From Ketogulonicigenium robustum (GTDB lineage Bacteria; Pseudomonadota; Alphaproteobacteria; Rhodobacterales; Rhodobacteraceae), in assembly GCF_002117445.1 (NCBI RefSeq), contig NZ_CP019937.1, positions 1,795,501 through 1,859,500 of the forward strand: a stretch of 64,000 nucleotides of DNA, given 5' to 3'. This document shows, one piece after another, positions 35,383 to 44,890 of this stretch. Position 1 is the first letter of the stretch, and the number at the start of each line of letters is the position of its first letter. The notes below the pieces were generated by a model. It did not search any database. It was not told the origin of the DNA and was given only the letters and a program-made list of their open reading frames with translations. The translations under genes were made by a program, and so were the position numbers.

Positions 35383-35949
35383 CTATCCGCGCAGGTCGAT
35401 GATGCGGGTTTCGGTCACGATCAGGTCAAGCGGCTGGTCGTTGGGGTCGATCGGCAGGTCTTCGTCCAGCTGCGCATCATAGGCAAAGCCGATGGCGATG
35501 ACGGGGCCTGCCGCGCGCAGGGCATGCAAGGTGCGGTCGTAAAAGCCGCCGCCATACCCCAGCCGCCGCCCGTCGGTCGCAAAGGCCAGCAAGGGCAGCA
35601 CGACCACATCGGGGCGCACGAACGCGCCTTCGGCTGGCTCTTGCGTGTTCAGCGCGCCTGCTGCCAGCGCGCCGCCCGGTTGCCACGCACGAAAGCGCAG
35701 CGGGGTGGCGGGAGCGTCGATCACCGGCAGGCAGATGGTGCTACCTGCGCCATGCGCGGCTAGCAGCGCGGGCATCAGGTCGATTTCGGTGCGGATCGGC
35801 ACATAGCCCGAGATGGTTTGCCCCGCAAAGTCCGCCAGTACGCTTTGCAGGTGCGCGGCGGCATCGGCGGGGGCTGCGGCATGCGCATCGGCGCGGCGCT
35901 GGGCGGCGGCGGCACGGGCGGCCGCCTTCATGTCGTCTGTATGTGTCAT
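35383..35949 (-). CDS. 5-formyltetrahydrofolate cyclo-ligase
   Basis: The 188-residue protein has the family order. A basic N-terminal helix is followed by ISGYVPIRTEIDLMPALLAA, then FVRPDVVVLPLLAFATDGRRLGYG and the ATP/substrate signature GYGGGFYDRTL (about 130-140). IGFAYDAQLDEDLPIDPND precedes the C-terminus, which ends IVTETRII. The enzyme converts 5-formyl-THF to 5,10-methenyl-THF using ATP. Its ATG overlaps the mgtE stop (ATGA), indicating translational coupling. Confidence 0.92.
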   Translation of the reverse strand: MTHTDDMKAAARAAAAQRRADAHAAAPADAAAHLQSVLADFAGQTISGYVPIRTEIDLMPALLAAHGAGSTICLPVIDAPATPLRFRAWQPGGALAAGALNTQEPAEGAFVRPDVVVLPLLAFATDGRRLGYGGGFYDRTLHALRAAGPVIAIGFAYDAQLDEDLPIDPNDQPLDLIVTETRIIDLRG

Positions 35950-37328
35950 AGCAAGATCAGCGTCGCGATTCCAAGGAACGAGAAGAAGCCCACCATATCG
36001 GTGGTTGTGGTGACGAACGTGCCCGACGCCAGCGCCGGATCAAAGCCCAATTTATCCAGCAGCACCGGCACCAGCACCCCTGCCAGCGCCGCGACCACCA
36101 TGTTGGTGATCATCGCCAAGGCCAGCGACAGGCCGAGCAAGCTGTTGCCGTAGCCAAACGTGCCGACCGCCGCCATGATCGCGGCAAAGACGAAGCCGTT
36201 GAACAGGCCGACGAACAGTTCGCGCCGGATGACGCGCAGCGCGTTGGACGAGGTGAGGTCATGCGTGGCCAGCGCGCGCACCGCCACCGTCAGCGACTGC
36301 GTGCCCGCCGACCCGCCCATCGAGGCGACCACCGGCATCAGCGCGGCGACCGCCACAACGGCGGCAATCGTGTGGTCGAACAGTCCCACGATCAGCGCGG
36401 CCAAGTTGACGGTGAACAGGTTGACGATCAGCCACGGGAAACGCTGCTTCACGGTTTCGAACGTCGAATCACTGATGGTTGCGCTTTCCCCGACACCGGC
36501 CAGACGCAGCATGTCCTCGGCGTGTTCTTCGTCCAGCACGTTCATGGCGTCATCGATGGTGATGACCCCGACGAGCCTTTCATTGGCATCGACCACCGGC
36601 GAGGAGATCAGGTGGTATTGGTTGAACGCGCGGGCGATGTCGCCTTCGTCATCGGTCACTTTGAAGGTGATGAACGTATCTTCGACGATGTCTTTCAGCA
36701 ACGCATCGCGCCCCGATGACAGGATGCGCCCCAGCGTGGCCTGCCCGACAGGCCGCATGCGCGGATCGACCAGCACCAGATGGTAGAACTGGTCGGGCAA
36801 GGTGGGGCTGCTGCGCAGGAAGTCGATGGCTTCGCCCACGCTCCAATGCTCGGGGGCGCGGGCGACCTCGACCTGCATCAGGCGGCCGGCGGATTCCTCG
36901 GGGTAGGCCAGCGCCTTTTCGACCGCGACACGGTCGGATGCGGGCAGCGCGTCCAGCACCGCCTCTTGTTGGGCGGTGTCGAGGTATTCGACCAGATCGA
37001 CGACGTCATCGGATTCCAGATCGCGGACGGCTTCGGCCAGTTGTTCGGGCGCCATCTGCGGAATAACCGCATCGCGCAGGTTTTCGTCCAGTTCCGACAG
37101 CACATCGCCGTCAACAGCCGAAGGCGCCAGTTCCAGCAGCGCGCGGCGGTCGCGGCCATCCAGCTGTTCGATAAGGTCGGCGATGTCGGCGGGGTGCAAC
37201 GGGTCCAGCAGGGCTTCCAGCGCGGGGGCGTCTTCGGCCTCGATCGCGTCCAGCGCCTGATCGAAAATGCGGGGACTGAGGCCGAAGTTGTCCTCGGACT
37301 CGAGGGTCTTGTCTTCGGTCTGGTCCAT
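35946..37328 (-). CDS. mgtE: Magnesium transporter MgtE
   Basis: The 460-residue protein has an N-terminal helical Mg2+-sensing domain with HPADIADLIEQLDGRDRRALL and the repeated DDVVDLVEYLDTAQQ. Two CBS domains (about 145-265) follow, including FKVTDDEGDIARAFN and VGVITIDDAMNVLDEEH. A five-helix transmembrane domain (about 290-460) contains MPVVASMGGSAGTQSL, the pore signature of the family, and the C-terminal end ATLILL. ATG 37328 follows AAGGAG at good spacing; an upstream extension to 37382 is unlikely. It is first gene of a three-gene leftward operon. No Mg2+ riboswitch is evident in the 103-base leader. Confidence 0.95.
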   Translation of the reverse strand: MDQTEDKTLESEDNFGLSPRIFDQALDAIEAEDAPALEALLDPLHPADIADLIEQLDGRDRRALLELAPSAVDGDVLSELDENLRDAVIPQMAPEQLAEAVRDLESDDVVDLVEYLDTAQQEAVLDALPASDRVAVEKALAYPEESAGRLMQVEVARAPEHWSVGEAIDFLRSSPTLPDQFYHLVLVDPRMRPVGQATLGRILSSGRDALLKDIVEDTFITFKVTDDEGDIARAFNQYHLISSPVVDANERLVGVITIDDAMNVLDEEHAEDMLRLAGVGESATISDSTFETVKQRFPWLIVNLFTVNLAALIVGLFDHTIAAVVAVAALMPVVASMGGSAGTQSLTVAVRALATHDLTSSNALRVIRRELFVGLFNGFVFAAIMAAVGTFGYGNSLLGLSLALAMITNMVVAALAGVLVPVLLDKLGFDPALASGTFVTTTTDMVGFFSFLGIATLILL

Positions 37329-37431
37329 GGGCCGCTCCTTCTGCCGTTCGCGCAAGCATAAAGCACCGTTTAGGGGCAGCAAGAGCGCTGCGGTGATTTA
37401 CGTTTCAGGCGTGTGTGCATAGAGTTGTTTT

Positions 37432-38736
37432 ATGACAAAACAACTGCTTCTTGGTCAGGTGCTGTCGTTTGACGGCAACCCGTTTGAAACCGAATGGGCC
37501 AGCGTGGCCCGCCACATCCGCCACGGCGGCGTTCTGGTCGAGGGCGGGGTGATCCGCGCCGTTGGCGAGGCGGGGGATTTGCGTGCCGCGCACCCCGATG
37601 CGCGCGTGACCGATTACGGGGCCGCGCTGATTTCGGCGGGGTTCATCGACACGCATATGCACTACCCGCAGACGGGCATTATTGCCAGCTGGGGCAAGCG
37701 GCTGATCGACTGGTTGAACACCTATACCTTCCCCGAAGAATCGCGGTTTGCCGACCCTGCCTATGCCGCGCAGATGGCCGAACAGACGCTGGATCTGGCG
37801 GTGGCGCATGGCACGACCACGCTGGTCAGTTATGGCACGATCCACCCCGCCAGCGTGGACGCGTTTTTCACCGCCGCCGCGCGGCGCCAGATGCGTGTGG
37901 TCGCGGGCAAGACCTGCATGGACCGCCTAGAGACTACGCCGGACTTTTTGCGCGATACCGCCCAATCAGCCTATGACGACAGTAAGGCGCTGCTGGACAA
38001 ATGGCACGGTACGGGCCGCGCGCTTTATGCGATCACGCCACGCTTTTCGCCGACCTCAACCGAGGCACAGCTGCGCGCCTTGGGCGATTTGTGGCGCGAA
38101 CGGCCCGAGGCGCTGATGCAGACCCATCTTTCCGAACAGGTGGACGAGGTGGAATGGGTCAAGGGCCTTTACCCCCAATCGCGCGATTATCTAGACACCT
38201 ACGAGGCCTTTGGCCTGCTGGGTGAAGGCGCAATTTATGGCCACGCCATCCACCTGACCGCGCGCGAGATTGCCCGCATGGCCGAGGTCGGCGCGGGCCT
38301 GGCCCACTGCCCCACGTCAAACACCGTGCTGGGGTCGGGGTTGTTCGACATGCCTGCGCTGGCGGCGCAGATGCGTGTGGGGATTGCGACAGACACGGCA
38401 GGGGGCAACAGCTTTTCCATGCTGCGCGTGATGGCCGCGACCTACGAGATCGCCCAGTTGCGCGGCACCGCCTTGCACCCCGCGCAGCTGATGTGGCTGG
38501 CGACCGAGGGCGGCGCGCGTATTTTGCGCCAAGAGGGTCGCATCGGGCATCTGGGCGTCGGGGCAGAAGCCGATCTGACAGTGCTGGATCTGTCCTCGAC
38601 CCCCGCCATCGCCCAGCGCGCCGCCCGCGCCGGTGATTTCTGGGAAGCGCTGTTCCCCACCCTGCTGATGGGCGATGACCGCGCCATTACAGCCGTGTGG
38701 GTGAACGGACAGCTGCAGCCTCAGCCCAGCGCGTAG
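37432..38736 (+). CDS. guaD: Guanine deaminase
   Basis: This 434-residue amidohydrolase converts guanine to xanthine. Its zinc site is intact: His75 and His77 in FIDTHMHYPQTGIIASWG, the substrate arginine in ITPRFSPTS, the third His in QTHLSEQVDEVEW, the fourth in GHAIHL, and the Asp in IATDTAGGNSFSML. The last motif reads DTAGG where many relatives have DVGGG. The N-terminal beta-sandwich part is VSxxxxTEW-like (FETEWASVARHIRHGGVL). No other purine-degradation gene is adjacent. Its last 16 bases overlap the convergent LysR gene. Confidence 0.93.
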   Translation: MTKQLLLGQVLSFDGNPFETEWASVARHIRHGGVLVEGGVIRAVGEAGDLRAAHPDARVTDYGAALISAGFIDTHMHYPQTGIIASWGKRLIDWLNTYTFPEESRFADPAYAAQMAEQTLDLAVAHGTTTLVSYGTIHPASVDAFFTAAARRQMRVVAGKTCMDRLETTPDFLRDTAQSAYDDSKALLDKWHGTGRALYAITPRFSPTSTEAQLRALGDLWRERPEALMQTHLSEQVDEVEWVKGLYPQSRDYLDTYEAFGLLGEGAIYGHAIHLTAREIARMAEVGAGLAHCPTSNTVLGSGLFDMPALAAQMRVGIATDTAGGNSFSMLRVMAATYEIAQLRGTALHPAQLMWLATEGGARILRQEGRIGHLGVGAEADLTVLDLSSTPAIAQRAARAGDFWEALFPTLLMGDDRAITAVWVNGQLQPQPSA

Positions 38737-39650
38737 GGGGTTTCGCCCTCGTGTTCATAGCGGAGCGCGATGGCGTTCAGCGCGTCCATGACGTGGTCTC
38801 GGATCAGGTCCGAGGCGATTGAAACCGGCCGGTTGCGCGGGCGCAACAGCCACAGGTCGAGGTGCTCGACCGGCCGGATAAGACGGCGCAACACGCGCGT
38901 TTCGTCGTATTCCATGCCTGCAAACGGCGGCACGATGCTGAGGCCGACATTGTTCGCCACCATCAGCGCGGCGGTTTCGGAATGGGGGGCCTCGACCCTG
39001 CGGCTGACCGATACGCCGCGCACTTGGAACGCGCGGCTGGCGTTGCTGAAGGTGCAATCGCCCGTCGGCAGCGAAATGAAGGGCTGTTCGCGCAGGTCGT
39101 CGATGTCGAGGATGGCCTTGGCGCCCAGCGGGTGCCCCACGGGCAGCAGGCACACCAAGGGGAAACTGCGGACATGTTCCACGTGGATATCGGGGTGATC
39201 CACCGCCATCGAGGTCAGGCCGATGTCCACCTGCCCCGCCGCGACCAGATCGGTCACCTGCGGCGAGGATCGTGATAAAATCTGCAGATGCAGATCGCTG
39301 AGGTCGCGAATCCCCTGCGCCAGCACCTGCGGCAGAAAGCGTGTCGCAAGTGCGGGCGGTGCTGCAAGCGACACCTCGCCGACCTGATTGTTGCGGATAG
39401 CGGTGATAAATTCAGCAATTCTGCGGCTTCCCGAAAAAAGTCGCGCGACCTCCAGCTCGAGCAGTTGGGCCTCGCGCGTGGGGACAAGTTGGCCGCCGCG
39501 CCGCTGAAACAGGCCGAAGCCGCATTCGTCCGACAGCGCCTTCATCAGCTTTGAAATTGCAGGCTGTGTAATACTTAGACGTGCCGCCGCGCGGGTGGCC
39601 GATCCGGTTTCCATCACGGCGTGGAATGCTTCCAGCTGACGAATGTTCAT
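38721..39650 (-). CDS. LysR-family transcriptional regulator, divergent to ABC/oxidase operon
   Basis: The 309-residue protein has the LysR winged helix at the N-terminus (NIRQLEAFHAVMETGSATRA and ITQPAISKLMKALSDECG). A periplasmic-binding-like effector domain begins VGEVSLAAPPALATRFLPQVL. The pattern, including FQRRGGQLVPTREAQ, resembles the amino-acid/opine-responsive OccR/NocR group. ATG 39650 is used. It is divergent from the SBP-led operon, with a 160-base AT-rich gap containing a perfect AATATA-N9-TATATT repeat beginning eight bases from its start. It therefore probably regulates itself and that operon, with a transported amino compound as inducer. It is convergent with guaD. Confidence 0.87.
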   Translation of the reverse strand: MNIRQLEAFHAVMETGSATRAAARLSITQPAISKLMKALSDECGFGLFQRRGGQLVPTREAQLLELEVARLFSGSRRIAEFITAIRNNQVGEVSLAAPPALATRFLPQVLAQGIRDLSDLHLQILSRSSPQVTDLVAAGQVDIGLTSMAVDHPDIHVEHVRSFPLVCLLPVGHPLGAKAILDIDDLREQPFISLPTGDCTFSNASRAFQVRGVSVSRRVEAPHSETAALMVANNVGLSIVPPFAGMEYDETRVLRRLIRPVEHLDLWLLRPRNRPVSIASDLIRDHVMDALNAIALRYEHEGETPYALG

Positions 39651-39657
39651 CGCGGGC

Positions 39658-39678
39658 AATATATCCTTTGGTTATATT
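39658..39678. promoter_or_regulatory. Candidate LysR operator (AATATA-N9-TATATT)
   Basis: This exact 6-9-6 inverted repeat includes the T-N11-A core expected for LysR-type binding. It lies just upstream of the LysR start and about 130 bases before the binding-protein gene. The surrounding 100 bases are markedly AT-rich compared with neighbours. Confidence 0.55.
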
Positions 39679-39810
39679 GACTGTCGAATAATGAATTTGA
39701 CTTTCATGTTACACGAAAAAAAGAATGGATTACCAACAAAAATAACGTGCGGGTGCGGTCGACGCCGTGAACCGCATGCTTTCACAACCGTGCATTCAGG
39801 GAGCATATGA

Positions 39811-41412
39811 ATGAAAAAGACATTCGCCATGGCCGCCGCGCTGGCAGCCCTGTCGGCACCGGCCTTTGCCGGAACGCTGACGGTCTGCCTTGAAGGCTCG
39901 CCCGAGATTTTCAACCCGCAACTGACCAGCAGCGGCACCACATCGACCGTTCTGGGCCAGATTTACGACAATCTGGTCGAGGTCGAGCGCGGCGGATCGC
40001 AGATCGAGCCTGCACTGGCCGAAAGCTGGGATGTCAGCGAAGACGGGCTGACCTATACGTTCCATTTGCGCCAAGGTGTGAAGTGGCAGTCGAACGACGC
40101 CTTCAATCCGACGCGCGATTTCAATGCGGACGACGTGGTCTTTACCTTTGCGCGCATGATGGACGATGCGAACCCGTACCATTCGGTCAGCGGCGGCAGC
40201 TACATCACTTTCAACACCAAGCTGGCAGATGCGCTGGCCAGCGTCGACAAAATCGACGATTACACCGTTGCCTTCACGCTGAAAGCGCCGCTGGCGCCGT
40301 TCATCGGTATCATGGCGCACGGGTCGATCGCGATGACCTCGGCTGAATATGCCGACGTGCTGCTGGCCGCGGGCAAGGCCGATGATTTCGACCGCAACCC
40401 GATCGGCACCGGCCCGTTCCAACTGCAGGCCTATCAGACCGATGCGATCGTGCGGCTGATCCCGTTCCATGACACATGGGGCGAGGCTGCGGGCATTGCC
40501 GAGAACACCCCGATGGTCGATGCCATCATCATGGCGATCAGCGCGGATGCATCGGTGCGGGTGCAGCGCGCGCTGGCGGGCGAATGTGCCATCGCCTACT
40601 ACCCCAACCTTGCCGACGCCCCGCTGATCGAAGACAGCGAGACGGTCGATCTGGTGCCGGCCAAGGTGGCCTCGTCGGGGTTCATCACGTTCAACCAGAC
40701 CGTGGACAAGTTCCAGGACATCCGCGTGCGTCAGGCGCTGGCCCATGCGATCAACATGGAACCGCTGGTCGAGACGGTGTTCAACGGTATGGGTCACCTG
40801 ACCGGCGCCGTCATCCCGCCGACCTTCTGGGGTGCGGCCGATCTGGCGCCCTATAGCTACGACCCCGAACTTGCCAAGCAGCTGCTGGCCGATGCGGGTT
40901 TCCCCGATGGGTTCAGCACGCAGATTTGGGCCATTCCCGTCTCGCGGCCCTACATGCCCAACGGGCGCCGCGCGGCCGAGATGATCCAAGCCGACTGGGC
41001 AGCCATCGGCGTGAACGCCGAGATCGTCACCTATGAATGGGCCGAATATATCCAACGCTCGCGCGCGTTCGAGGCGGAAGTCGGCATGTTCGGCGGTATC
41101 TGGGACTTCCCCGATCCCAGCCAAATTCCGAACAACTACTTCACTTGTAACAGCGAAGGCACGCCCAGCCCGTCGAACATCGGCCACTGGTGCAACCCTG
41201 AATTCATCAGCGCCATGCAGCGTGCTGGTGAGATTACCGATCAGGACGAGCGCGCCGCGCTTTATGTGCAGGCGCAGAACATTCTGTACGATGACTTCGC
41301 CGCGGTGATGTTCGGCGGCGCAGATCAACTGATGGCTGTATCGAAATCGGTATCGGGTTTTGTCCCGGCAGTCTTCGGCTCTAGCCGCATGTCGGGCGTT
41401 ACGGTCGAATAA
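39811..41412 (+). CDS. ABC transporter substrate-binding protein, dipeptide/oligopeptide family 5
   Basis: This 533-residue protein is exported by signal peptide [20 protein letters not shown]. The mature protein shows the SBP_bac_5 pattern: [74 protein letters not shown] and [18 protein letters not shown]. Several cysteines, including YFTCNSEG and HWCNP near the C-terminus, are typical of dipeptide-type DppA relatives. It is first gene of a nine-gene operon. The ligand may be a peptide, an opine or another amino compound; the operon enzymes favour an amino acid derivative. Confidence 0.9.
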   Translation: MKKTFAMAAALAALSAPAFAGTLTVCLEGSPEIFNPQLTSSGTTSTVLGQIYDNLVEVERGGSQIEPALAESWDVSEDGLTYTFHLRQGVKWQSNDAFNPTRDFNADDVVFTFARMMDDANPYHSVSGGSYITFNTKLADALASVDKIDDYTVAFTLKAPLAPFIGIMAHGSIAMTSAEYADVLLAAGKADDFDRNPIGTGPFQLQAYQTDAIVRLIPFHDTWGEAAGIAENTPMVDAIIMAISADASVRVQRALAGECAIAYYPNLADAPLIEDSETVDLVPAKVASSGFITFNQTVDKFQDIRVRQALAHAINMEPLVETVFNGMGHLTGAVIPPTFWGAADLAPYSYDPELAKQLLADAGFPDGFSTQIWAIPVSRPYMPNGRRAAEMIQADWAAIGVNAEIVTYEWAEYIQRSRAFEAEVGMFGGIWDFPDPSQIPNNYFTCNSEGTPSPSNIGHWCNPEFISAMQRAGEITDQDERAALYVQAQNILYDDFAAVMFGGADQLMAVSKSVSGFVPAVFGSSRMSGVTVE

Positions 41413-41418
41413 CGGTTT

Positions 41419-41444
41419 GCGGCCCGCGCTACTGCGTGGGCCGC
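41419..41444 (+). other. Intercistronic hairpin after the binding-protein gene
   Basis: GCGGCCC (41419-41425) and GGGCCGC (41438-41444) are perfect complements with further GCG pairing possible in the loop. No T-run follows. Such hairpins often raise binding-protein mRNA stability relative to downstream genes. Confidence 0.6.
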
Positions 41445-41487
41445 GCCCGCCCCGGCGGATTTTCCGGGAAACACAAGGAAATTGAAG

Positions 41488-42591
41488 ATGCGCGCAATTG
41501 TAATTGGCGCGGGCATGTTCGGGGCGAGTACAGCCCTGCAACTGGCCCGTCGCGGTGTTCAGGTCACGATTTTTGACTTTGCCCATCAGGGCAAGGCCAC
41601 CATGGCGGGGGCGGGTATCGTTTGCCCGTGGGCGACCCAGGTCGAGGAGCCCGAATGGTACGAGATGTACGCCGCCGGTGCCCGCTTTTACGATACGCTG
41701 ATCGGCGATCTGACCGCCGCGGGCGAGGTTGATCTGGGCTACCGCAAGGTCGGCGCGCTGGTCACATCACAAGATGCTGGCGACATGCAGGCCGCTGGCG
41801 AACGCATTGCGCGCCGCACCGCCAACGCCCCCGAGGCAGGTGACGTGCGCTTGCTGAGCGCGCGCGAGGCGCAAGAGAAATTCCCCATCCTGCGCGACAA
41901 TCTGGAAGCATGGCTAATCCCCGGCGGCGCGCGTGTTGACGCGCGGCTGCTGTCGGCCGCCATGATCCGGCAGGCCATCGCCCATGGCGCGGTGTTCCAC
42001 AACGATTACGTGACACTTGTCGCCAAAGGCGACGGCTATGTCGTGCGCGACGGCACCGGCACCTTGCACGAAGCGGACGAAATCATCGTCGCAGGTGGCG
42101 CATGGGCCTCGCAGATCCTGTCGCCCATCGGTGTGGCGCATCCCGTCAAGCCGCAAAAAGGCCAGATCGTTCACCTGCGTCTGGCTGGCGTTCAGACCAA
42201 GGAATGGCCCGTACTGCTGCCCATGACCAGCCACTATATGCTGGCCTTTGATGACAGCCGCGTCGTTGTGGGCGCCACGCGCGAAAACGACATGGGCTTT
42301 GATTACCGTGTCACCGCCACCGGCCAAGCCAGCGTGCTGGAAGCAGGCATGGCCATCGCCCCCGGACTTGCCAATGCGGAAATCATCGAGACCCGCATCG
42401 GCTTTCGCCCCGCTGGCCCGTCGATCAAACCGATCTTCGGCCGCGTTCCGGGTGCACAGGGGCTTTCGGTTGCCAACGGCCTTGGGGCTGGCGGCATCTC
42501 GATCGGGCCGTTCGCGGGCAAGTTGATGGCCGATGTGGTCACCGGCGCCACGACCGAAGTGCCCGTCGCCCCCTATGCCCCCACCCTCTGA
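41488..42591 (+). CDS. FAD-dependent oxidoreductase of the DAO (D-amino-acid oxidase/DadA) family
   Basis: The 367-residue protein opens with the dinucleotide-binding motif VIGAGMFGASTALQLARRG (about residues 5-23), then the ATMAGAGIVCPWA loop of DadA-like enzymes. The C-terminal FAD-contact region reads GLSVANGLGAGGISIGPFAG. The family oxidises amines or amino acids to imines. AAGGAAATTGAAG precedes the ATG at 41488; a TTG two codons earlier is less likely. The next gene encodes a RidA-type protein that hydrolyses reactive imines and enamines, which supports an imine-producing reaction. The substrate is presumably what the operon's transporter imports. Confidence 0.87.
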   Translation: MRAIVIGAGMFGASTALQLARRGVQVTIFDFAHQGKATMAGAGIVCPWATQVEEPEWYEMYAAGARFYDTLIGDLTAAGEVDLGYRKVGALVTSQDAGDMQAAGERIARRTANAPEAGDVRLLSAREAQEKFPILRDNLEAWLIPGGARVDARLLSAAMIRQAIAHGAVFHNDYVTLVAKGDGYVVRDGTGTLHEADEIIVAGGAWASQILSPIGVAHPVKPQKGQIVHLRLAGVQTKEWPVLLPMTSHYMLAFDDSRVVVGATRENDMGFDYRVTATGQASVLEAGMAIAPGLANAEIIETRIGFRPAGPSIKPIFGRVPGAQGLSVANGLGAGGISIGPFAGKLMADVVTGATTEVPVAPYAPTL

Positions 42592-42604
42592 TAAAGGAAA
42601 AACC

Positions 42605-42961
42605 ATGATCAAGCATTTTCGCAAATCCGCCCACCTGCATGGCGCAGTCCAACACAACGACACGCTGTACATCAGTGGTCACGCCGCCCATGATCTGACG
42701 CAAGACATGGCAGGTCAAACGCGCGAGATTTGCGACAAACTGGATGCACTGCTGGCCGCCTGCAACTCGGACAAGTCGCTGCTGCTGCAGGCCCGCATCT
42801 ATGTGACCGACATGAGCCAGAAAGAGGCCATGAACAAGGTCTGGCTGGATTGGCTGGACGGGATCGACCTGCCCACGCGCGCCACCATTGGCGTGTCCGA
42901 TCTGGGCGACCCGCGCCGCCTGATCGAAATTGCCACGGTTGCAGCCGTGCGCGAAGCGTAA
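42605..42961 (+). CDS. RidA-family (YjgF/YER057c) deaminase-like protein
   Basis: The 118-residue protein has a good AAAGGAAAAACC ribosome site. The family pattern is seen in KHFRKSAHLHGAVQHNDTLY, ISGHAAHDLTQDMAGQTREI, LLLQARIYVTDMSQKEAMN and the C-terminal ATIGVSDLGDPRRLIEIATV. RidA itself has a catalytic Arg105 in a C-terminal loop (P-x-R-x-x-x). Here the equivalent region has LPTRATIGVSDL with Arg near 96, so imine hydrolysis is likely. It lies between the FAD oxidase and the permease genes, and should drain the imine made by the oxidase. Confidence 0.88.
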   Translation: MIKHFRKSAHLHGAVQHNDTLYISGHAAHDLTQDMAGQTREICDKLDALLAACNSDKSLLLQARIYVTDMSQKEAMNKVWLDWLDGIDLPTRATIGVSDLGDPRRLIEIATVAAVREA

Positions 42962-42977
42962 GGATACCTGACGGCTC

Positions 42978-43985
42978 ATGCTCCGCTTTCTTTTCCGCAA
43001 GCTGGTGGTGATCGTTCCCGTCTTAATCGGGATCACGATCGTCTCGTTCGGCTTCGTCCGCATCCTACCGGGCGACCCTGTCATGCTGATGGCAGGAGAG
43101 CGGGGCTTGACGCCAGAACGTCACGCCCAGTTGATGGCCGAATTCGGCTATGACCGGCCACTGCTGGTGCAGTATTTCGACTACCTTGGAAACGTGCTCA
43201 CGGGCGATTTTGGCAATTCGCTCATCACCAAAAAGCCCGTGCTGTCCGAGTTTCTGACACTTTTTCCCGCCACAATCGAACTCGCTATTGTCGCTGTGGT
43301 TCTGGCCGCGTTGATCGGCATTCCGTTAGGGGTGCTGGCCGCCGTCAAGCGTGGGTCGTGGTTCGACCAAATCGCCATGAGCGTCGCGCTGACAGGCTAT
43401 TCCATGCCCATTTTCTGGTGGGGCCTGCTGCTGGTCATCCTGTTTTCAGGCACGCTGGGGTGGACGCCCGTATCGGGGCGTATCGGGCTGCAATACTATT
43501 TCCCCAACCCTAGCGGATTCATGCTGTGGGACGCGGCAACATCAGGACAAAAAGGGGCGCTAATCTCGGCTATACGGCACCTGATCTTGCCCTCGGTCGT
43601 GCTGGCCACCGTGCCGATGGCCGTTTTGGCGCGCCAGTCACGCTCGGCCATGCTCGAGGTTCTGGGCGAAGATTACGTCCGCACCGCCCGCGCCAAGGGC
43701 CTGTCGCCGCTGCGCGTGGTCGGACTGCACGCGCTGCGCAACGCGCTGATCCCCATTGTCACCACGCTGGGGCTGCAAATCGGGGCGCTGCTGACAGGGG
43801 CGATCCTGACCGAGACGATCTTTTCATGGCCGGGCATTGGCAAGTGGATGGTCGATAGCATCTCGCGCCGCGACTATCCGGTTGTGCAAGGCGGGCTGCT
43901 GCTGATCGCCGCCATCGTCATGGCCGTCAATCTGTTGGTCGATGTGCTGTACGCCGTCATCAACCCGCGCATCCGCCATAAGTGA
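42978..43985 (+). CDS. ABC transporter permease, DppB-type
   Basis: This 335-residue integral membrane protein has about six membrane helices and the DppB-type N-terminus MLRFLFRKLVVIVPVLIGI. A long periplasmic loop follows the first helix (DPVMLMAGERGLTPERHAQL). The cytoplasmic EAA loop contacting the ATPase reads EDYVRTARAKGLSPLRVVG (about 230-248). The C-terminus is VLYAVINPRIRHK. It starts 17 bases after the RidA gene. Confidence 0.92.
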   Translation: MLRFLFRKLVVIVPVLIGITIVSFGFVRILPGDPVMLMAGERGLTPERHAQLMAEFGYDRPLLVQYFDYLGNVLTGDFGNSLITKKPVLSEFLTLFPATIELAIVAVVLAALIGIPLGVLAAVKRGSWFDQIAMSVALTGYSMPIFWWGLLLVILFSGTLGWTPVSGRIGLQYYFPNPSGFMLWDAATSGQKGALISAIRHLILPSVVLATVPMAVLARQSRSAMLEVLGEDYVRTARAKGLSPLRVVGLHALRNALIPIVTTLGLQIGALLTGAILTETIFSWPGIGKWMVDSISRRDYPVVQGGLLLIAAIVMAVNLLVDVLYAVINPRIRHK

Positions 43986-43992
43986 GGCTGAC

Positions 43993-44886
43993 ATGAGCGA
44001 GACAACCGTTTCCCCCGCCAAACCCGTCGGCCCACTGCGCGAGTTCTGGTTCGGCTTTTCGGCAAACCGTGGCGCGGTGCTGGGGCTGATCGTCTTTGCG
44101 CTGCTGGTGCTGGTCGCGATTTTCGCACCGCTGGTCGCGCCGCACGATCCGACCCACCAATACCGCGACGCCTTCCTGACCCCCCCGTTCTGGCAAGAGG
44201 GCGGGCGCGCCGAATTTCTGCTGGGCACCGACGCCGTCGGGCGGGATATTCTGTCCCGCCTGATCTGGGGCGCCCGCTATTCGCTGTATGTCGGCCTGCT
44301 GGTCATCACCATTGCGCTGCTGTGCGGCGTGTGTTTGGGCATGATAGCGGGCTATGTCGGCGGCTGGGTCGATACCGTCATCATGCGTGTAATGGATGTG
44401 ATTTTGGCCTTCCCGTCGCTGCTGTTGGCGCTGGTGCTGGTGGCCATTTTGGGGCCGGGGCTGACCAATGCGATGATTGCCATCGCGCTGGTGTTGCAGC
44501 CGCACTTCGCCCGCCTGACGCGCGCGGCCGTGCTGTCGGAAAAGGGGAAAGACTATGTCACCGCGCTGCGTGTGGCGGGCGCATCGCCCCTGCGCCTGAT
44601 GTTCGTCACCATTTTGCCGAACTGCCTGTCGCCCGTTGTGGTGCAAGCCACCCTGTCGTTTTCTACCGCGATTTTGGATGCGGCGGCGCTGGGCTTTCTG
44701 GGCATGGGCGCGCAGCCCCCAACCCCCGAGTGGGGCACAATGCTGGCCGATGCGCGCGAGTTTATTTTGCGGGCGTGGTGGGTTGCGACCTTCCCGGGCC
44801 TTGCCATTCTGGTGACTGTTCTGGCGATCAATCTGGTGGGCGATGGCCTGCGCGATACGCTTGACCCCAAGCTGAAGAAAGGGTGA
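43993..44886 (+). CDS. ABC transporter permease, DppC-type
   Basis: The 297-residue protein has an N-terminal OppC-type segment ([20 protein letters not shown]) and [21 protein letters not shown], a family hallmark. The EAA loop is [19 protein letters not shown]. About six membrane helices are visible, with the [15 protein letters not shown] end typical of DppC. It pairs with the preceding permease. ATG 43993 follows GTGAGGCTGAC at good spacing. Confidence 0.92.
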   Translation: MSETTVSPAKPVGPLREFWFGFSANRGAVLGLIVFALLVLVAIFAPLVAPHDPTHQYRDAFLTPPFWQEGGRAEFLLGTDAVGRDILSRLIWGARYSLYVGLLVITIALLCGVCLGMIAGYVGGWVDTVIMRVMDVILAFPSLLLALVLVAILGPGLTNAMIAIALVLQPHFARLTRAAVLSEKGKDYVTALRVAGASPLRLMFVTILPNCLSPVVVQATLSFSTAILDAAALGFLGMGAQPPTPEWGTMLADAREFILRAWWVATFPGLAILVTVLAINLVGDGLRDTLDPKLKKG

Positions 44887-44890
44887 GGCC

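Noticed and set aside
39796-41586. A 596-codon frame antisense to the binding-protein gene
   Set aside because: The sense frame has signal peptide and family motifs; the antisense one is an Arg/His/Gly-rich shadow.
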